Origin: Sphingomonas yabuuchiae
Lineage (GTDB): Bacteria > Pseudomonadota > Alphaproteobacteria > Sphingomonadales > Sphingomonadaceae
NCBI RefSeq assembly: GCF_001477495.1
Contig: NZ_LDTF01000001.1
Span: 1-39,842 of the forward strand
Direction: 5' to 3'
DNA: 39,842 nucleotides
Positions within the stretch are counted from its first letter, which is position 1. Every line of letters begins with the position of its first letter. Position numbers and translations under genes: made by a program. This document shows, in pieces, positions 15,965 through 24,547 of this stretch. The notes under the pieces are model-generated. The model worked only from the letters and a program-made list of their open reading frames with translations, did no database searches and was not told the DNA's origin.

Positions 15965-18900
15965 TCAGAAGCGGGCGGTGGCCGCAACGCGGAAGAAGCG
16001 ACCGATCAGACCCGAGAAATAGGGCTGGGTGCCACCCGGCACCGCCGTGGCGGGGAAGGGGGCGGTCGCGTTGAAGACATTGTCGACGATGAAGCGCAGG
16101 TTGAACTGGTCGTTCACCTTCACGCCTACCGTGGTGTTGAACACCACCCAGTCGGTCAGGCCGCTGATGTTGCGGGCATTGGGGGCTTCGTCCAGGTTGA
16201 ACTTCACCTTGCCGGTATACTGACCCTGGAACAGGACATTGAAGGTGTCGCCCTCATAGGTCAGGTTCGCGGTGCCCGAATGGCGCGGATAGCCGATCTC
16301 GCCCGCGTCATGGTTGATGTCGCCCACACCCACCTGGGTCTGCAGTTTGTCGCGGTAGAAATAATTGACCGACAGGCCGACCGTACCGGCATTCTCCAGT
16401 CCGACGCGGCTGAGCGGCAGGCGGTAGGCAATGGTCGATTGCAGACCGGCCATCTCATAGGATGCGGCGTTGTAATAGCCCTGGCGGATCGTGGTCAGCT
16501 GACCATCGGCGCCGCGTGTGAACAGCCCGCAGAACTGGTTGGGATAGTTGCTCGAATCATAGCAGGCATTCAGGATGTCGGTGCCGTCCAGCGAGCGGAT
16601 GGCATCGTTCAGCTTGATGTTGACCCAATCGACAGCGACCGACAGGCCAGGGATGAAGCGTGGCTGCGCGATGGCGCCTACGGTCCAGCTATTGGCCTTT
16701 TCGTTGCGCAGATCGGGGTTGCCCGCGATCGTCACCGGAATGGTGAAGTTGCTGAAGTTCGAATCGAACGTTGCAGGGTTGATCCCGGCCGCGACGCAAT
16801 TGGCACGACGCGTCGCGGGATTGGGGCCATTGCCGACATAGCGTGCGTCGCACGGATCGAGGCCCGAATTGAACGCCCGCGACGTCGGGTTGAACACCTC
16901 GGTGATCGCGGGCGAACGGATCGAGCGGGTGAAGTTGCCGCGGAAGGTCAGCCCCTGGAAGAAGCCGACCCGGCCGCCCGCCGTCCAGGTCACGTCGCCG
17001 CCCGACAGCGAGTTGTCGACGTAACGCGCCGCGCCGTCGAATTCGAGCGTCTTGAGCCAGCTCAGCTCGTTCTTGCTCGACACGAACGGCACGACGACTT
17101 CGCCGAACACCTCGTTGGTGTGGAACTTGCCCCGGATCGGGTCGATCGGGATCGTGCGGCCATATTGCACGCGGCTGCCGTCCGCCTGGGGTTCGCCGAA
17201 ATAATAGGCGCCGGGATCGAACTGCGTCTTCTCCTCGCGATGCTCGTAACCCAGCGACAGCGACACGTCGTTGCCGAAAAGCTGGAAGACGGGGCCGTTG
17301 ATGTTGGCGTTGAACACCAGCTGCTCATTGGCCGAACGCGGGGTGGCGACCGTGAAGATGTAATCGCGGGCCGCCTGGCTGGCCTGGCCGATGCCGAAGA
17401 TGTTGAGCGGGGCGCAAGCGCCGCCGCCGATCGACGGGATGGTGGCGTTCACCACGCCCGGACGGCAGGTGATGTTGCCCGAAGCGTCGCGCACCGCATC
17501 GATCGCGTTGGCGAAATTCTGCTGGATCAGCTCGAAGTTGCGGCCATTGGTGATCGACTTGCCATAGACGGCTGAGGCCTCCCACTTGAAGTCGCGACCC
17601 AGCAGCGGCACCGTGCCGTCGAAGCCGCCGACGAAACGGTACGTCTCGACCGTGGCTTCGGCGCGGCCCGTGGTCAGGTCGGCCAGTGCGCGGCCCAGAT
17701 AGAACTGGTTCTGACCCGCAGGCAGGTTGGCCGCGATGGTCGCGCGGTCGGTGGCCGACAGATACGGGTTGTCGAGGCTGAGCAGCAGGTTGCCGTCCGG
17801 TCGCCCGGCATCGTCGAACAGCGCGGTATTGTAGTTCGGCTGGTCGATCAGGTTCGTGCCCTTGCTGCGGACATACCATGCCTCACCGAAGAAGCGGATG
17901 CGGTCGCTGAACTGATAGCTGGCCTGCGCGCTGGCGATATAGCGTTCGGAGGTTGTCAGCAGGTTCGACTGGAGCGGCAGGTTATAGCTGTTGCCGCCGC
18001 TGCTGATGTAACCCTGACGCATCGGCGTACCGAGGTCGAGCGGAGTCAGGGTGCCGTTCGCGCCGAACTGCAGCAGCTGGCCCGCGGCGTTGCGGATGCC
18101 CGAGCGGCTGGCGAGGAAGTCGTCCGCACTGAACGGCACGCCGCCGATGGTGAAGGCGCTGTAACGCTGGTTGGGATAGAGGACTCGCTGGAACGCGCCG
18201 GCGGTGGCGGGCGTGCCGAAGAAGTAACCGGCGGCGGTGATGTCGCGGTCGGCGGCGGTCAGGCCGGTGACGCGGTTATACTCACCCGAGATGGTGATGT
18301 TGCCACGCCCGTCGGCGAAGTTCTTGCCCGCCAGCAGGCTGAGGCGCTGATCGGGGGCATCGCCCTTTTGCGACACACCCGCCTGCGCCTGGAGCTGAAG
18401 CCCCTCGAAATTGCGCTTCAGGATGATGTTGACGGTGCCCGCGATCGCGTCGGAGCCATAGATCGGCGCGCCGCCGATGGCGACGGTCTCGACGCGTTCG
18501 ACCAGGCTGGTCGGAATATTGTTCAGGTCGACCTGGGTACCCGCCGACACGGGGCCGAAGATGCTGGCGGTGTTCGACGATACGAAGCGGCGGCCATTGA
18601 CCAGCACCAGCGTGCGCTGCGTGCCGAGGCCGAAAAAGTCGACAAAGGTCTGGGCCGGGCCAAAGGACGACTGGGCGCCGACGCCGCTATTGCCCGGAGG
18701 ACCGAAGGCCGGAATTTCGCTCAGCACCTGGCCGACATTGGTATAGCCGCGATTGGCGATCTGCGCCGCGCCGACGACCTGGGTCGGCTGCAGCGTCTCG
18801 AACTCAGGCCGGGCAATGCGCGAGCCGGTGACGACCACGTCCTGGCCGCCCGCCGTGCTCTGGTCCGCCGGGGTGGCCTGCGCGGTGCTATCCGGCGCGG

Positions 18901-19018
18901 TCGCATTTTCCGGTGACGTGGGGGGCAGGGTCTGGGCCGCGACCGGGGCCGCGAGCAGAGTGAGCAGCGCAACGGCGCTGACGTCGCGCAGCGCGCGCGA
19001 GCGGATATTCCGGGACAT
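15965..19018 (-). CDS. TonB-dependent outer-membrane receptor
   Basis: Protein of 1017 residues. A signal peptide (VSAVALLTLLAAPVAAQ) is followed by a short Ser/Thr/Pro linker, a TonB-box-like strand DVVVTGSRI near residue 60, and a plug domain (GYTNVGQVLSEIPAFG, LVLVNGRRFVSSN, VERVETVAIGGAPIYGSDAIAGTVNIIL). A 22-stranded barrel follows, ending in the aromatic residue required for BAM-dependent insertion (FFRVAATARF). It belongs to the large TonB receptor type that is very abundant in sphingomonads. The substrate cannot be told from the sequence; such proteins take up siderophores, oligosaccharides, peptides or other large molecules. It is monocistronic, with a possible operator upstream. Confidence 0.93.
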   Translation of the reverse strand: MSRNIRSRALRDVSAVALLTLLAAPVAAQTLPPTSPENATAPDSTAQATPADQSTAGGQDVVVTGSRIARPEFETLQPTQVVGAAQIANRGYTNVGQVLSEIPAFGPPGNSGVGAQSSFGPAQTFVDFFGLGTQRTLVLVNGRRFVSSNTASIFGPVSAGTQVDLNNIPTSLVERVETVAIGGAPIYGSDAIAGTVNIILKRNFEGLQLQAQAGVSQKGDAPDQRLSLLAGKNFADGRGNITISGEYNRVTGLTAADRDITAAGYFFGTPATAGAFQRVLYPNQRYSAFTIGGVPFSADDFLASRSGIRNAAGQLLQFGANGTLTPLDLGTPMRQGYISSGGNSYNLPLQSNLLTTSERYIASAQASYQFSDRIRFFGEAWYVRSKGTNLIDQPNYNTALFDDAGRPDGNLLLSLDNPYLSATDRATIAANLPAGQNQFYLGRALADLTTGRAEATVETYRFVGGFDGTVPLLGRDFKWEASAVYGKSITNGRNFELIQQNFANAIDAVRDASGNITCRPGVVNATIPSIGGGACAPLNIFGIGQASQAARDYIFTVATPRSANEQLVFNANINGPVFQLFGNDVSLSLGYEHREEKTQFDPGAYYFGEPQADGSRVQYGRTIPIDPIRGKFHTNEVFGEVVVPFVSSKNELSWLKTLEFDGAARYVDNSLSGGDVTWTAGGRVGFFQGLTFRGNFTRSIRSPAITEVFNPTSRAFNSGLDPCDARYVGNGPNPATRRANCVAAGINPATFDSNFSNFTIPVTIAGNPDLRNEKANSWTVGAIAQPRFIPGLSVAVDWVNIKLNDAIRSLDGTDILNACYDSSNYPNQFCGLFTRGADGQLTTIRQGYYNAASYEMAGLQSTIAYRLPLSRVGLENAGTVGLSVNYFYRDKLQTQVGVGDINHDAGEIGYPRHSGTANLTYEGDTFNVLFQGQYTGKVKFNLDEAPNARNISGLTDWVVFNTTVGVKVNDQFNLRFIVDNVFNATAPFPATAVPGGTQPYFSGLIGRFFRVAATARF

Positions 19019-19349
19019 GATACGCTTTCCCCAATTTTATCTGTTTGTATTAATGGGGCTATTCCTGAGCATGTCAGGACGTCAACAAAAGCGTCATATT
19101 TGCTGACGTTTGCAAGGTACTGCGGCCTTTATGCAACAGCATCAGTTAGTTGGCGGTAAATCTGTCGCGTATGGGAAAGGCGCGAGCGACACTGGTGTGC
19201 CTTCGCCGCAACCGCGTTTCTGAGATGCGAAAACCCGCACGGATTGCGCAGGTTCCTGAACATCTTGTCGAAAATTCGACGACGGGTTGTCACGCGAATC
19301 GGGGAAGGGGGGACCCGGCGCATGACGCCCGAGCCCCCGCCGCAGCGGC
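19019..19349 (-). promoter_or_regulatory. Receptor upstream region with an imperfect inverted repeat
   Basis: A 331-bp non-coding gap between the receptor start and the end of engB. The clearest structure is an 11-bp inverted repeat with one mismatch at 19079-19109: ACGTCAACAAA, nine bases, TTTGCTGACGT. It is centred 76 bp upstream of the receptor start and is a candidate repressor site. The stretch 19020-19110 is AT-rich for this genome and probably carries the promoter. In the remaining 240 bp I see nothing convincing. Confidence 0.45.
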
Positions 19350-20024
19350 TCAGCCGATGGCTTCGAGCACGGCGGCGCGAAGGTCGGCAATCCCCATGCC
19401 GCCTTCGCTAGAGGTGGCGAGGATTTCCGGATGAGCGGCGGCGCGCTTGCGGGCCTCTACCTCGGTGCGGGCGATGACGTCGGCCAGTTCGCTGGCCTTC
19501 ACCTTGTCCGCCTTGGTCAGGATGATACGATAGCTGACCGCCGCGCGGTCGAGCATCTCCAGGATCTCACGATCCACTTCCTTGATCCCGTGACGCGAGT
19601 CGATCAGCACCAGCGCGCGCTTGAGCGCCTGCCGTCCGCGCAGGAAGTCGTTCACCAGGAAACGCCACTGCTTGACCATGTCTTTGGGCGCCTTGGCAAA
19701 GCCATAGCCCGGCATGTCGACGAGGCGCAGCAGCGGGGGCGTGCCCACGTCGAAGAAGTTCAGCTCCTGAGTGCGGCCCGGCGTGTTCGAGGTGCGCGCC
19801 AGCCCATTGCGGTTGGTCAGCGCGTTGAGCAGCGACGACTTGCCAACATTGGACCGCCCCGCCACCGCGACTTCCGGCACGATCGGATCGGGCAGGAATT
19901 TCAGCGCGGGCGCGGACTTCAGGAAGGTGACCGGCCCGGCGAACAGCTTGCGCGCCGACTCGACCAACTCCTCCGAAAAGCCTTTCGACTCCTCGGAGGG
20001 GGCAGGGGTGGGAAGCTCGCTCAC
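19350..20024 (-). CDS. engB: Ribosome biogenesis GTP-binding protein EngB (YihA/YsxC)
   Basis: Essential GTPase of 50S subunit assembly. I chose the GTG at 20024 ([16 protein letters not shown]), which overlaps the yidC stop codon (GTGA); the 224-residue length fits. G1 is [15 protein letters not shown], the G2 threonine lies in [15 protein letters not shown]3 is [12 protein letters not shown]4 is TKADK, and the C-terminal region ends in a glycine-rich G5-like [10 protein letters not shown]. It is the last gene of rpmH-rnpA-yidD-yidC-engB. The frame is also open upstream through yidC, but that part is an out-of-frame shadow of yidC. Confidence 0.95.
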   Translation of the reverse strand: MSELPTPAPSEESKGFSEELVESARKLFAGPVTFLKSAPALKFLPDPIVPEVAVAGRSNVGKSSLLNALTNRNGLARTSNTPGRTQELNFFDVGTPPLLRLVDMPGYGFAKAPKDMVKQWRFLVNDFLRGRQALKRALVLIDSRHGIKEVDREILEMLDRAAVSYRIILTKADKVKASELADVIARTEVEARKRAAAHPEILATSSEGGMGIADLRAAVLEAIG

Positions 20025-21718
20025 TTGGCGACCGGCTGCTTCAGGCCCGGATGGCGGGCGTAGAGCAGGCGCTGCTGCAGGATCGAGATGCAGTTGGTCG
20101 TGATCCAGTAGACCTGCAGGCCGACCGCGAACGGTGCCATCACGAACATCAGCACCCAGGGCAGGATCGCGAAGATCTGCTTCTGCGCATCGTCCATCGG
20201 CTGCGGGTTCATCTTGAACTGGAAGTACATCGAGATGCCCAGCAGGATCGGCACGACGCCGATCGCGATGAAGTGCGGCGGCACGAAGGGCAGCAGGCCG
20301 AACAGGTTGACCGGGGTCAGCGGGTCGGGCGCGGACAGGTCCTTGATCCACAGCACGAAGGGCTGGTGCCGCATTTCGATCGTCAGCATCAGCACCTTGT
20401 AGAGCGAATAGAAGATCGGAATCTGGATCAGGGTCGGCAGACAGCCCGCCAGCGGATTGACCTTCTCCTGCTTGTAGAGGGCCATGACCTCCTGCTGCAT
20501 ACGGACCTTGTCGTCCTTGTAGCGTTCCTGGAGAGCCTTCATCTTGGGCTGCACCGCGCGCATCGCCGCCATCGAGGCGAACTGGCGCTGCGCGATCGGG
20601 AACATCAGCGCGCGGATGGTGACGGTCAGCAGGATGATCGCGACGCCGAAATTGCCGACCATGCGGAACAGCCAGTCGAGATAATAGAAGATCGGCTTTT
20701 CGATGACGCGCAGATAACCCCAGTCCAGCGCGTAATCGAGCTTCGTCGCGCCTTCCTTGTCGGTATAGCGATCGAGCAGCGCCACTTCCTTGGCACCCGC
20801 GAAGAAGCGCGTGGTCTGGGTCAGCTGCTTGCCCGGTGCCAGCGTCTGCGGCTGAAGCGTATAGTCGGCCTGATAGGTCTGGCCCGCACCCGCACGGAAC
20901 TGGCCGTCGAACGCCTTCGCCTGATCGGGGATCAGCGTCGCCAGCCAATATTTATCGGTGAAGCCCAGCCAGCCGCCGGTCGTGGTGAACCGGGTCGGGG
21001 CCTTGTCCAGGTCCTTCCAGTTCGGGCCGTAATTGGCCGAGCCGTTGTTGACCGACATCGGACCGACATGGATCGTCCAGGTATCAGGATCGGCGGAGAT
21101 GCCGCGATTGACATAGCCGTAAGCTGCGACCGGCACGGCCGCGTTGCCACCATTGGCCACCGTCTGCTGGACGGTGAACATGTAATCCTTGTCGACCGAC
21201 AGGGTGATACGGAACTGCTGGCCCGTCGCATTCGCAGCGGTCAGCGTGACCGGCTGGCCGGGACGCAGCACGGGGGCGCTGGCGGTCCAGACGGCATCGG
21301 CGGCGGGCGGGTTCAGCCCGTCGGTGCGCCAGCCGAAGCCCGCGAAATAGGCGCCCTCGGCACCCGCCGGAGACAGCAGCCGGATCGGCGGCGAATTCTT
21401 GTCGACGGTCTGCTTATAGTCGAGCAGGACGAGGTCATCGATCCGCGCGCCCTTCAGGTTGATCGACCCCTTCAGACGCGGCGTGTCGATCGCCACGCGC
21501 GGCGTTTCGGCCAGCACGACCTTGCGGTCGCGAATCGCGGTGGGCGTCGTCGCGGTCGGGTTGGCCGAGCTGTTGGTCACCGGCACCTGCTTGCCGTCGA
21601 CGATCTTGGTCGCGGGCGGATTGCTCGGGAAGAACTTGTTCTGGATGAGCGGCCATCCGAACAGGATCAGCGCCGCGATCACCGCGAACACGACGAAATT
21701 CTTGCGGTCTTGGTTCAC
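20021..21718 (-). CDS. yidC: Membrane protein insertase YidC
   Basis: Inner-membrane insertase acting alone or with SecYEG. The 565 residues start at a GTG at 21718. The N-terminal span is [19 protein letters not shown] large periplasmic domain of about 330 residues carries the Gram-negative YidC beta-supersandwich. Then comes the conserved five-helix core ([26 protein letters not shown] with the key arginine, then [11 protein letters not shown], and [22 protein letters not shown]). It is coupled to yidD by an 18-bp gap and to engB by a 4-nt overlap. The order matches the classical rpmH-rnpA-yidD-yidC cluster. Confidence 0.97.
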   Translation of the reverse strand: MNQDRKNFVVFAVIAALILFGWPLIQNKFFPSNPPATKIVDGKQVPVTNSSANPTATTPTAIRDRKVVLAETPRVAIDTPRLKGSINLKGARIDDLVLLDYKQTVDKNSPPIRLLSPAGAEGAYFAGFGWRTDGLNPPAADAVWTASAPVLRPGQPVTLTAANATGQQFRITLSVDKDYMFTVQQTVANGGNAAVPVAAYGYVNRGISADPDTWTIHVGPMSVNNGSANYGPNWKDLDKAPTRFTTTGGWLGFTDKYWLATLIPDQAKAFDGQFRAGAGQTYQADYTLQPQTLAPGKQLTQTTRFFAGAKEVALLDRYTDKEGATKLDYALDWGYLRVIEKPIFYYLDWLFRMVGNFGVAIILLTVTIRALMFPIAQRQFASMAAMRAVQPKMKALQERYKDDKVRMQQEVMALYKQEKVNPLAGCLPTLIQIPIFYSLYKVLMLTIEMRHQPFVLWIKDLSAPDPLTPVNLFGLLPFVPPHFIAIGVVPILLGISMYFQFKMNPQPMDDAQKQIFAILPWVLMFVMAPFAVGLQVYWITTNCISILQQRLLYARHPGLKQPVAK

Positions 21719-21736
21719 GTGGAAACCCCGTTAGTG

Positions 21737-21955
21737 TCAGGGGACCGGGTCGGGTCCGTGCCCGCCCCAGGGATGGCACCGCGCAATGCGCTTGAGCGCC
21801 AACCAGCCCCCTTTGACCGCGCCATAGCGGTCAATGGCCTGTATTGCATAGGCCGAACAGGAGGGTTGATAGCGACAAGTGGGCGGCAGAATCAGCGAAG
21901 GGCCGAGTTGCCAGCCCCGCGCGATCAGGATCAAGGCCCGCGCGAACAGGGTCAC
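21737..21955 (-). CDS. yidD: Membrane protein insertion efficiency factor YidD
   Basis: Small membrane-associated protein of 72 residues that assists YidC-dependent insertion. It carries the family signature [19 protein letters not shown], then [20 protein letters not shown] and the terminal GGHGPDPVP, with three conserved cysteines. Its GTG start at 21955 overlaps the rnpA TGA (GTGA), so translation is coupled. An N-terminal amphipathic, hydrophobic helix ([13 protein letters not shown]) is present as expected. Confidence 0.95.
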   Translation of the reverse strand: MTLFARALILIARGWQLGPSLILPPTCRYQPSCSAYAIQAIDRYGAVKGGWLALKRIARCHPWGGHGPDPVP

Positions 21956-22398
21956 GCGGGCTCTTGGGTCGGCGATACGGGCTGGCGGTGCGCGCCGCCA
22001 CGGGGGCTGCGACCCTTGCCACGGCCATGATGCACGCGCGGTTCGCGGGGCCTGTCATGGCTACCGGTATCGGGAGAGGCGGCGCGGGTCAGCGCCTTGG
22101 CCAGCTCGGCGGTGAGCGCTTGATAGTCGCGCTCGATCCCGCCTTGCCGTCCGATCAGGACATGGTCGGCGCCCGCTATGCCCTTTTCCGGCAACAGATC
22201 ACGCGCGAGCGCTCGCAACCGGCGCTTCATCCGGTTGCGAACGACCGCGTTTCCGATCTTCTTGGTGACGGTGAAGCCGACGCGAATCGCAGCGTCACCG
22301 TCATCCCGCGGGCGGACCTGCAGCACGAAGCCGGGCATCGCCACGCGTCGCCCGCCATTGGCCGCGAGGAAATCGCGGCGGCGGGTCAGCGTCGTGAT
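21952..22398 (-). CDS. rnpA: Ribonuclease P protein component, start codon uncertain
   Basis: Protein subunit of RNase P, which matures tRNA 5' ends. Family features are clear from [17 protein letters not shown] onward: [35 protein letters not shown] (the RNR signature) and [11 protein letters not shown]. The C-terminal tail of about 40 residues is basic and disordered. No ATG, GTG or TTG lies in frame between the start of rpmH and this domain. Candidates are an ATC at 22398 sharing a base with the rpmH stop (TAATC), a CTG at 22389, or an ATG at 22539 that would make the gene enclose rpmH. I give the ATC position because the product then begins exactly at the family N-terminus. The 3' end overlaps yidD. 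Confidence 0.85.
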   Translation of the reverse strand: MTTLTRRRDFLAANGGRRVAMPGFVLQVRPRDDGDAAIRVGFTVTKKIGNAVVRNRMKRRLRALARDLLPEKGIAGADHVLIGRQGGIERDYQALTAELAKALTRAASPDTGSHDRPREPRVHHGRGKGRSPRGGAHRQPVSPTQEPA

Positions 22399-22532
22399 TA
22401 CGCCGACAGCTTCTTGCGGCCGCGTGCACGACGCGCGCGGATCACGGCACGGCCGCCCGGCGTGGCCATCCGCGAACGGAAGCCGTGACGGCGAGCGCGC
22501 ACCAGATTGCTCGGCTGAAAGGTACGCTTCAT
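22398..22532 (-). CDS. rpmH: 50S ribosomal protein L34
   Basis: Small basic protein of the large subunit, 44 residues: [19 protein letters not shown] and a tail [11 protein letters not shown]. All expected features are present, including the RKxHGFR-like and GGRxVI elements ([10 protein letters not shown]). The ATG at 22532 is preceded by AAGGA with 7 bp spacing. It is too short for many gene finders. It is first in rpmH-rnpA-yidD-yidC-engB, and its stop codon touches the rnpA domain start. Confidence 0.97.
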   Translation of the reverse strand: MKRTFQPSNLVRARRHGFRSRMATPGGRAVIRARRARGRKKLSA

Positions 22533-22558
22533 CGTTCATTCCTTGGATACGTCTGAAT

Positions 22559-22583
22559 AAAAACGGCCGCCACGAGGACGGCC
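22559..22583 (-). terminator. Terminator-like hairpin in the rpmH leader, possible attenuator
   Basis: On the minus strand GGCCG-T-CC pairs with GG-CGGCC around a UCGU tetraloop with one bulged base; then comes G and a run of five T residues. It lies about 27 bp before the rpmH start codon, upstream of the whole operon, and no minus-strand gene precedes it. It therefore cannot end an upstream gene in this window. It may attenuate rpmH transcription, or merely block antisense transcripts entering from the comM side. Confidence 0.45.
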
Positions 22584-22727
22584 TTGGTGGCAAGCCGCTT
22601 ACGCAAAGCGGGCTTTCAAGTCAATCCGCTGTGCGCGCTCGCCATGCACCTATGCCCCTTGCGGTCGGGCGGCATCCTTTGCAGGAAGTATAAGCGGGCA
22701 GGGGAGCGCCCGTGCAGGGGGATTTGC

Positions 22728-24242
22728 ATGGCGACGATCGTCTCGACAGTGGCCTATCTGGGGCTGGAGGCGCGTGCCGTCGAGGTGCAGGTCCAGTTGA
22801 TCGCCGGGCTGCCCGCCTTCAATCTGGTCGGGCTGGCCGACAAGGCGGTGGGGGAGAGCAGGGAACGGGTGCGCGCCGCCATCGCCGCCATGGGCCTGGC
22901 CTTGCCGCCCAAGCGGATCGCGGTGAACCTGTCGCCCGCCGACCTGCCCAAGGAAGGATCGCATTTCGACCTGCCCATCGCGCTCGCGCTGCTGGCGGCG
23001 ATGGGGGTGGTCGATGCCGAACTGCTCGCGGATCACGTCGTGGTCGGCGAACTGGCGCTCGACGGGCGGATCGGCCCGTCGCCGGGCGTGCTGCTGGCGG
23101 CGATCCATGCCGGATCGGTCAACAAGGGGCTGATCTGTCCCGCCGCCCAAGGAGCGGAGGCGAGCTGGGCGGGCGGCGGCGCGGTGATCGCCGCGCCCGA
23201 CCTGCTCTCGCTGATCAACCATCTGAAGGGGCATTCCGTCCTGCCGACCGCCGAGGGCGGGCTGGTGGAAGAGGGCGTGCCCGGCCCCGACCTGTCGCAG
23301 GTGAAGGGGCAGGAAAATGCCCGCCGCGCGTTGGAGATCGCGGCGGCGGGCGGGCACAATCTGTTGATGAGCGGCCCGCCGGGATCGGGCAAGTCGCTGA
23401 TGGCCGCCTGCCTGCCAGGCATCCTGCCCCCGCTGGATGCAGCCGAGGCGCTGGAGGTGTCGATGGTCCAGTCGGTCGCGGGAACGCTGGCCGGGGGGCG
23501 GCTGACCCGCGCACGGCCGTTCCGTGCACCGCATCACTCGGCGTCGATGGCCGCGTTGACCGGCGGCGGGCTGAAGGCAAAGCCGGGCGAGGTCAGCCTC
23601 GCGCATCTCGGCGTCCTGTTCCTCGACGAATTGCCCGAATTCCAGCGCGCGGTGCTCGATTCGCTGCGCCAGCCGCTGGAGACCGGCACGGTCAGCATCG
23701 CGCGCGCCAATGCGCATGTGACCTTTCCGGCGCGGGTACAGCTGGTCGCGGCGATGAACCCATGCCGCTGCGGCCACTTGGGCGACGCGGCGCTCGCCTG
23801 TGCCCGTGCGCCGCGCTGTGCGGCGGATTATCAGGCGAAGATATCCGGGCCGCTGCTCGACCGAATCGATTTGTCCGTGGAAGTCCAGCCGGTCCGTGCC
23901 GTCGACCTGTTCGCGCCCGCCGCCGCCGAATCATCCGCGACGGTTGCCGCGCGGGTGGCGGCGGCCCGCGCGCGCCAGGCCGAACGCTATCGCGACGCCG
24001 CCGTGACGGTCCGCACCAATGCCGAAGCGGACGGGGCATGGCTGGAGCGCTTCGCGACCCCGGACGATGCGGGCCGTACCCTGCTGGTCGAGGCGGCCGA
24101 GCGGATGCGCCTGACCGCGCGCGGCTATATCCGTGTCCTGAGGGTCGCGCGGACCATCGCCGATCTGGCGGGCGCGGATGAGGTCGGGCGTATCCATGTC
24201 GCCGAAGCGCTGAGCTATCGCCAGCGGCCGCCGGTGAATTGA
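22728..24242 (+). CDS. comM: YifB/ComM family Mg-chelatase-like AAA ATPase
   Basis: AAA+ helicase of the ComM (YifB) family, involved in branch migration of incoming DNA during natural transformation in characterised species. I chose the ATG at 22728 (MATIVSTVAYLGLEARAVEV), preceded by 'caggggga'; 504 residues is typical, and the longer frame to 22584 is not supported. An N-terminal Lon-protease-like domain has LPAFNLVGLADKAVGESRERV. The ATPase core has Walker A SGPPGSGKSLMA near residue 217, Walker B GVLFLDELPEF, and the YifB signature MNPCRCGHLGD with further cysteines. A small membrane-protein gene follows after 3 bp. Confidence 0.94.
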   Translation: MATIVSTVAYLGLEARAVEVQVQLIAGLPAFNLVGLADKAVGESRERVRAAIAAMGLALPPKRIAVNLSPADLPKEGSHFDLPIALALLAAMGVVDAELLADHVVVGELALDGRIGPSPGVLLAAIHAGSVNKGLICPAAQGAEASWAGGGAVIAAPDLLSLINHLKGHSVLPTAEGGLVEEGVPGPDLSQVKGQENARRALEIAAAGGHNLLMSGPPGSGKSLMAACLPGILPPLDAAEALEVSMVQSVAGTLAGGRLTRARPFRAPHHSASMAALTGGGLKAKPGEVSLAHLGVLFLDELPEFQRAVLDSLRQPLETGTVSIARANAHVTFPARVQLVAAMNPCRCGHLGDAALACARAPRCAADYQAKISGPLLDRIDLSVEVQPVRAVDLFAPAAAESSATVAARVAAARARQAERYRDAAVTVRTNAEADGAWLERFATPDDAGRTLLVEAAERMRLTARGYIRVLRVARTIADLAGADEVGRIHVAEALSYRQRPPVN

Positions 24243-24245
24243 GGC

Positions 24246-24485
24246 ATGTCGGACCCCATCGGCAAATTCGTCGCCGCCACCTTGGTCACCGCCGCGGCTG
24301 CCTATACGCTGGTCATCGGCTGGCTGGTTCTCTTCACCATCGCTTTTTTCGGTATCGAAGGTCTCGGCTCCCATCTGCTGGGCTTGTCCGTCCTGTTCGT
24401 CATGGCGATCTCGCCGTTGCCGATATGGTGGTATTGCCTGAAGCGCGCCGCGGCATGGCTTCGTGGCGAGCGGCCCCGCCTCTGA
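24246..24485 (+). CDS. Small hypothetical membrane protein, 79 residues
   Basis: Starts 3 bp after the comM stop, so it is co-transcribed with comM. Two hydrophobic spans are visible: VAATLVTAAAAYTLVIGWLVLF and LGLSVLFVMAISPLPIWWYCL. The C-terminus is basic (KRAAAWLRGERPRL). I recognise no family. Position directly before tRNA-Leu places it as the last core gene before the accessory region. Confidence 0.6.
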   Translation: MSDPIGKFVAATLVTAAAAYTLVIGWLVLFTIAFFGIEGLGSHLLGLSVLFVMAISPLPIWWYCLKRAAAWLRGERPRL

Positions 24486-24547
24486 CCGATGCTTGTGACG
24501 GGCAGGGATTGTCCATTGCCTCACGCAATCGGTACTTGCACCGCGGA

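Noticed and set aside
20051..22030. 659-codon open frame on the plus strand
   Set aside because: Antisense shadow of yidC, yidD and rnpA, which are certain.
22584..22727. N-terminal extension of comM to 22584
   Set aside because: The family N-terminus begins at MATIVSTVAYLG and a ribosome-binding site precedes the ATG at 22728; the extension overlaps the rpmH leader hairpin.
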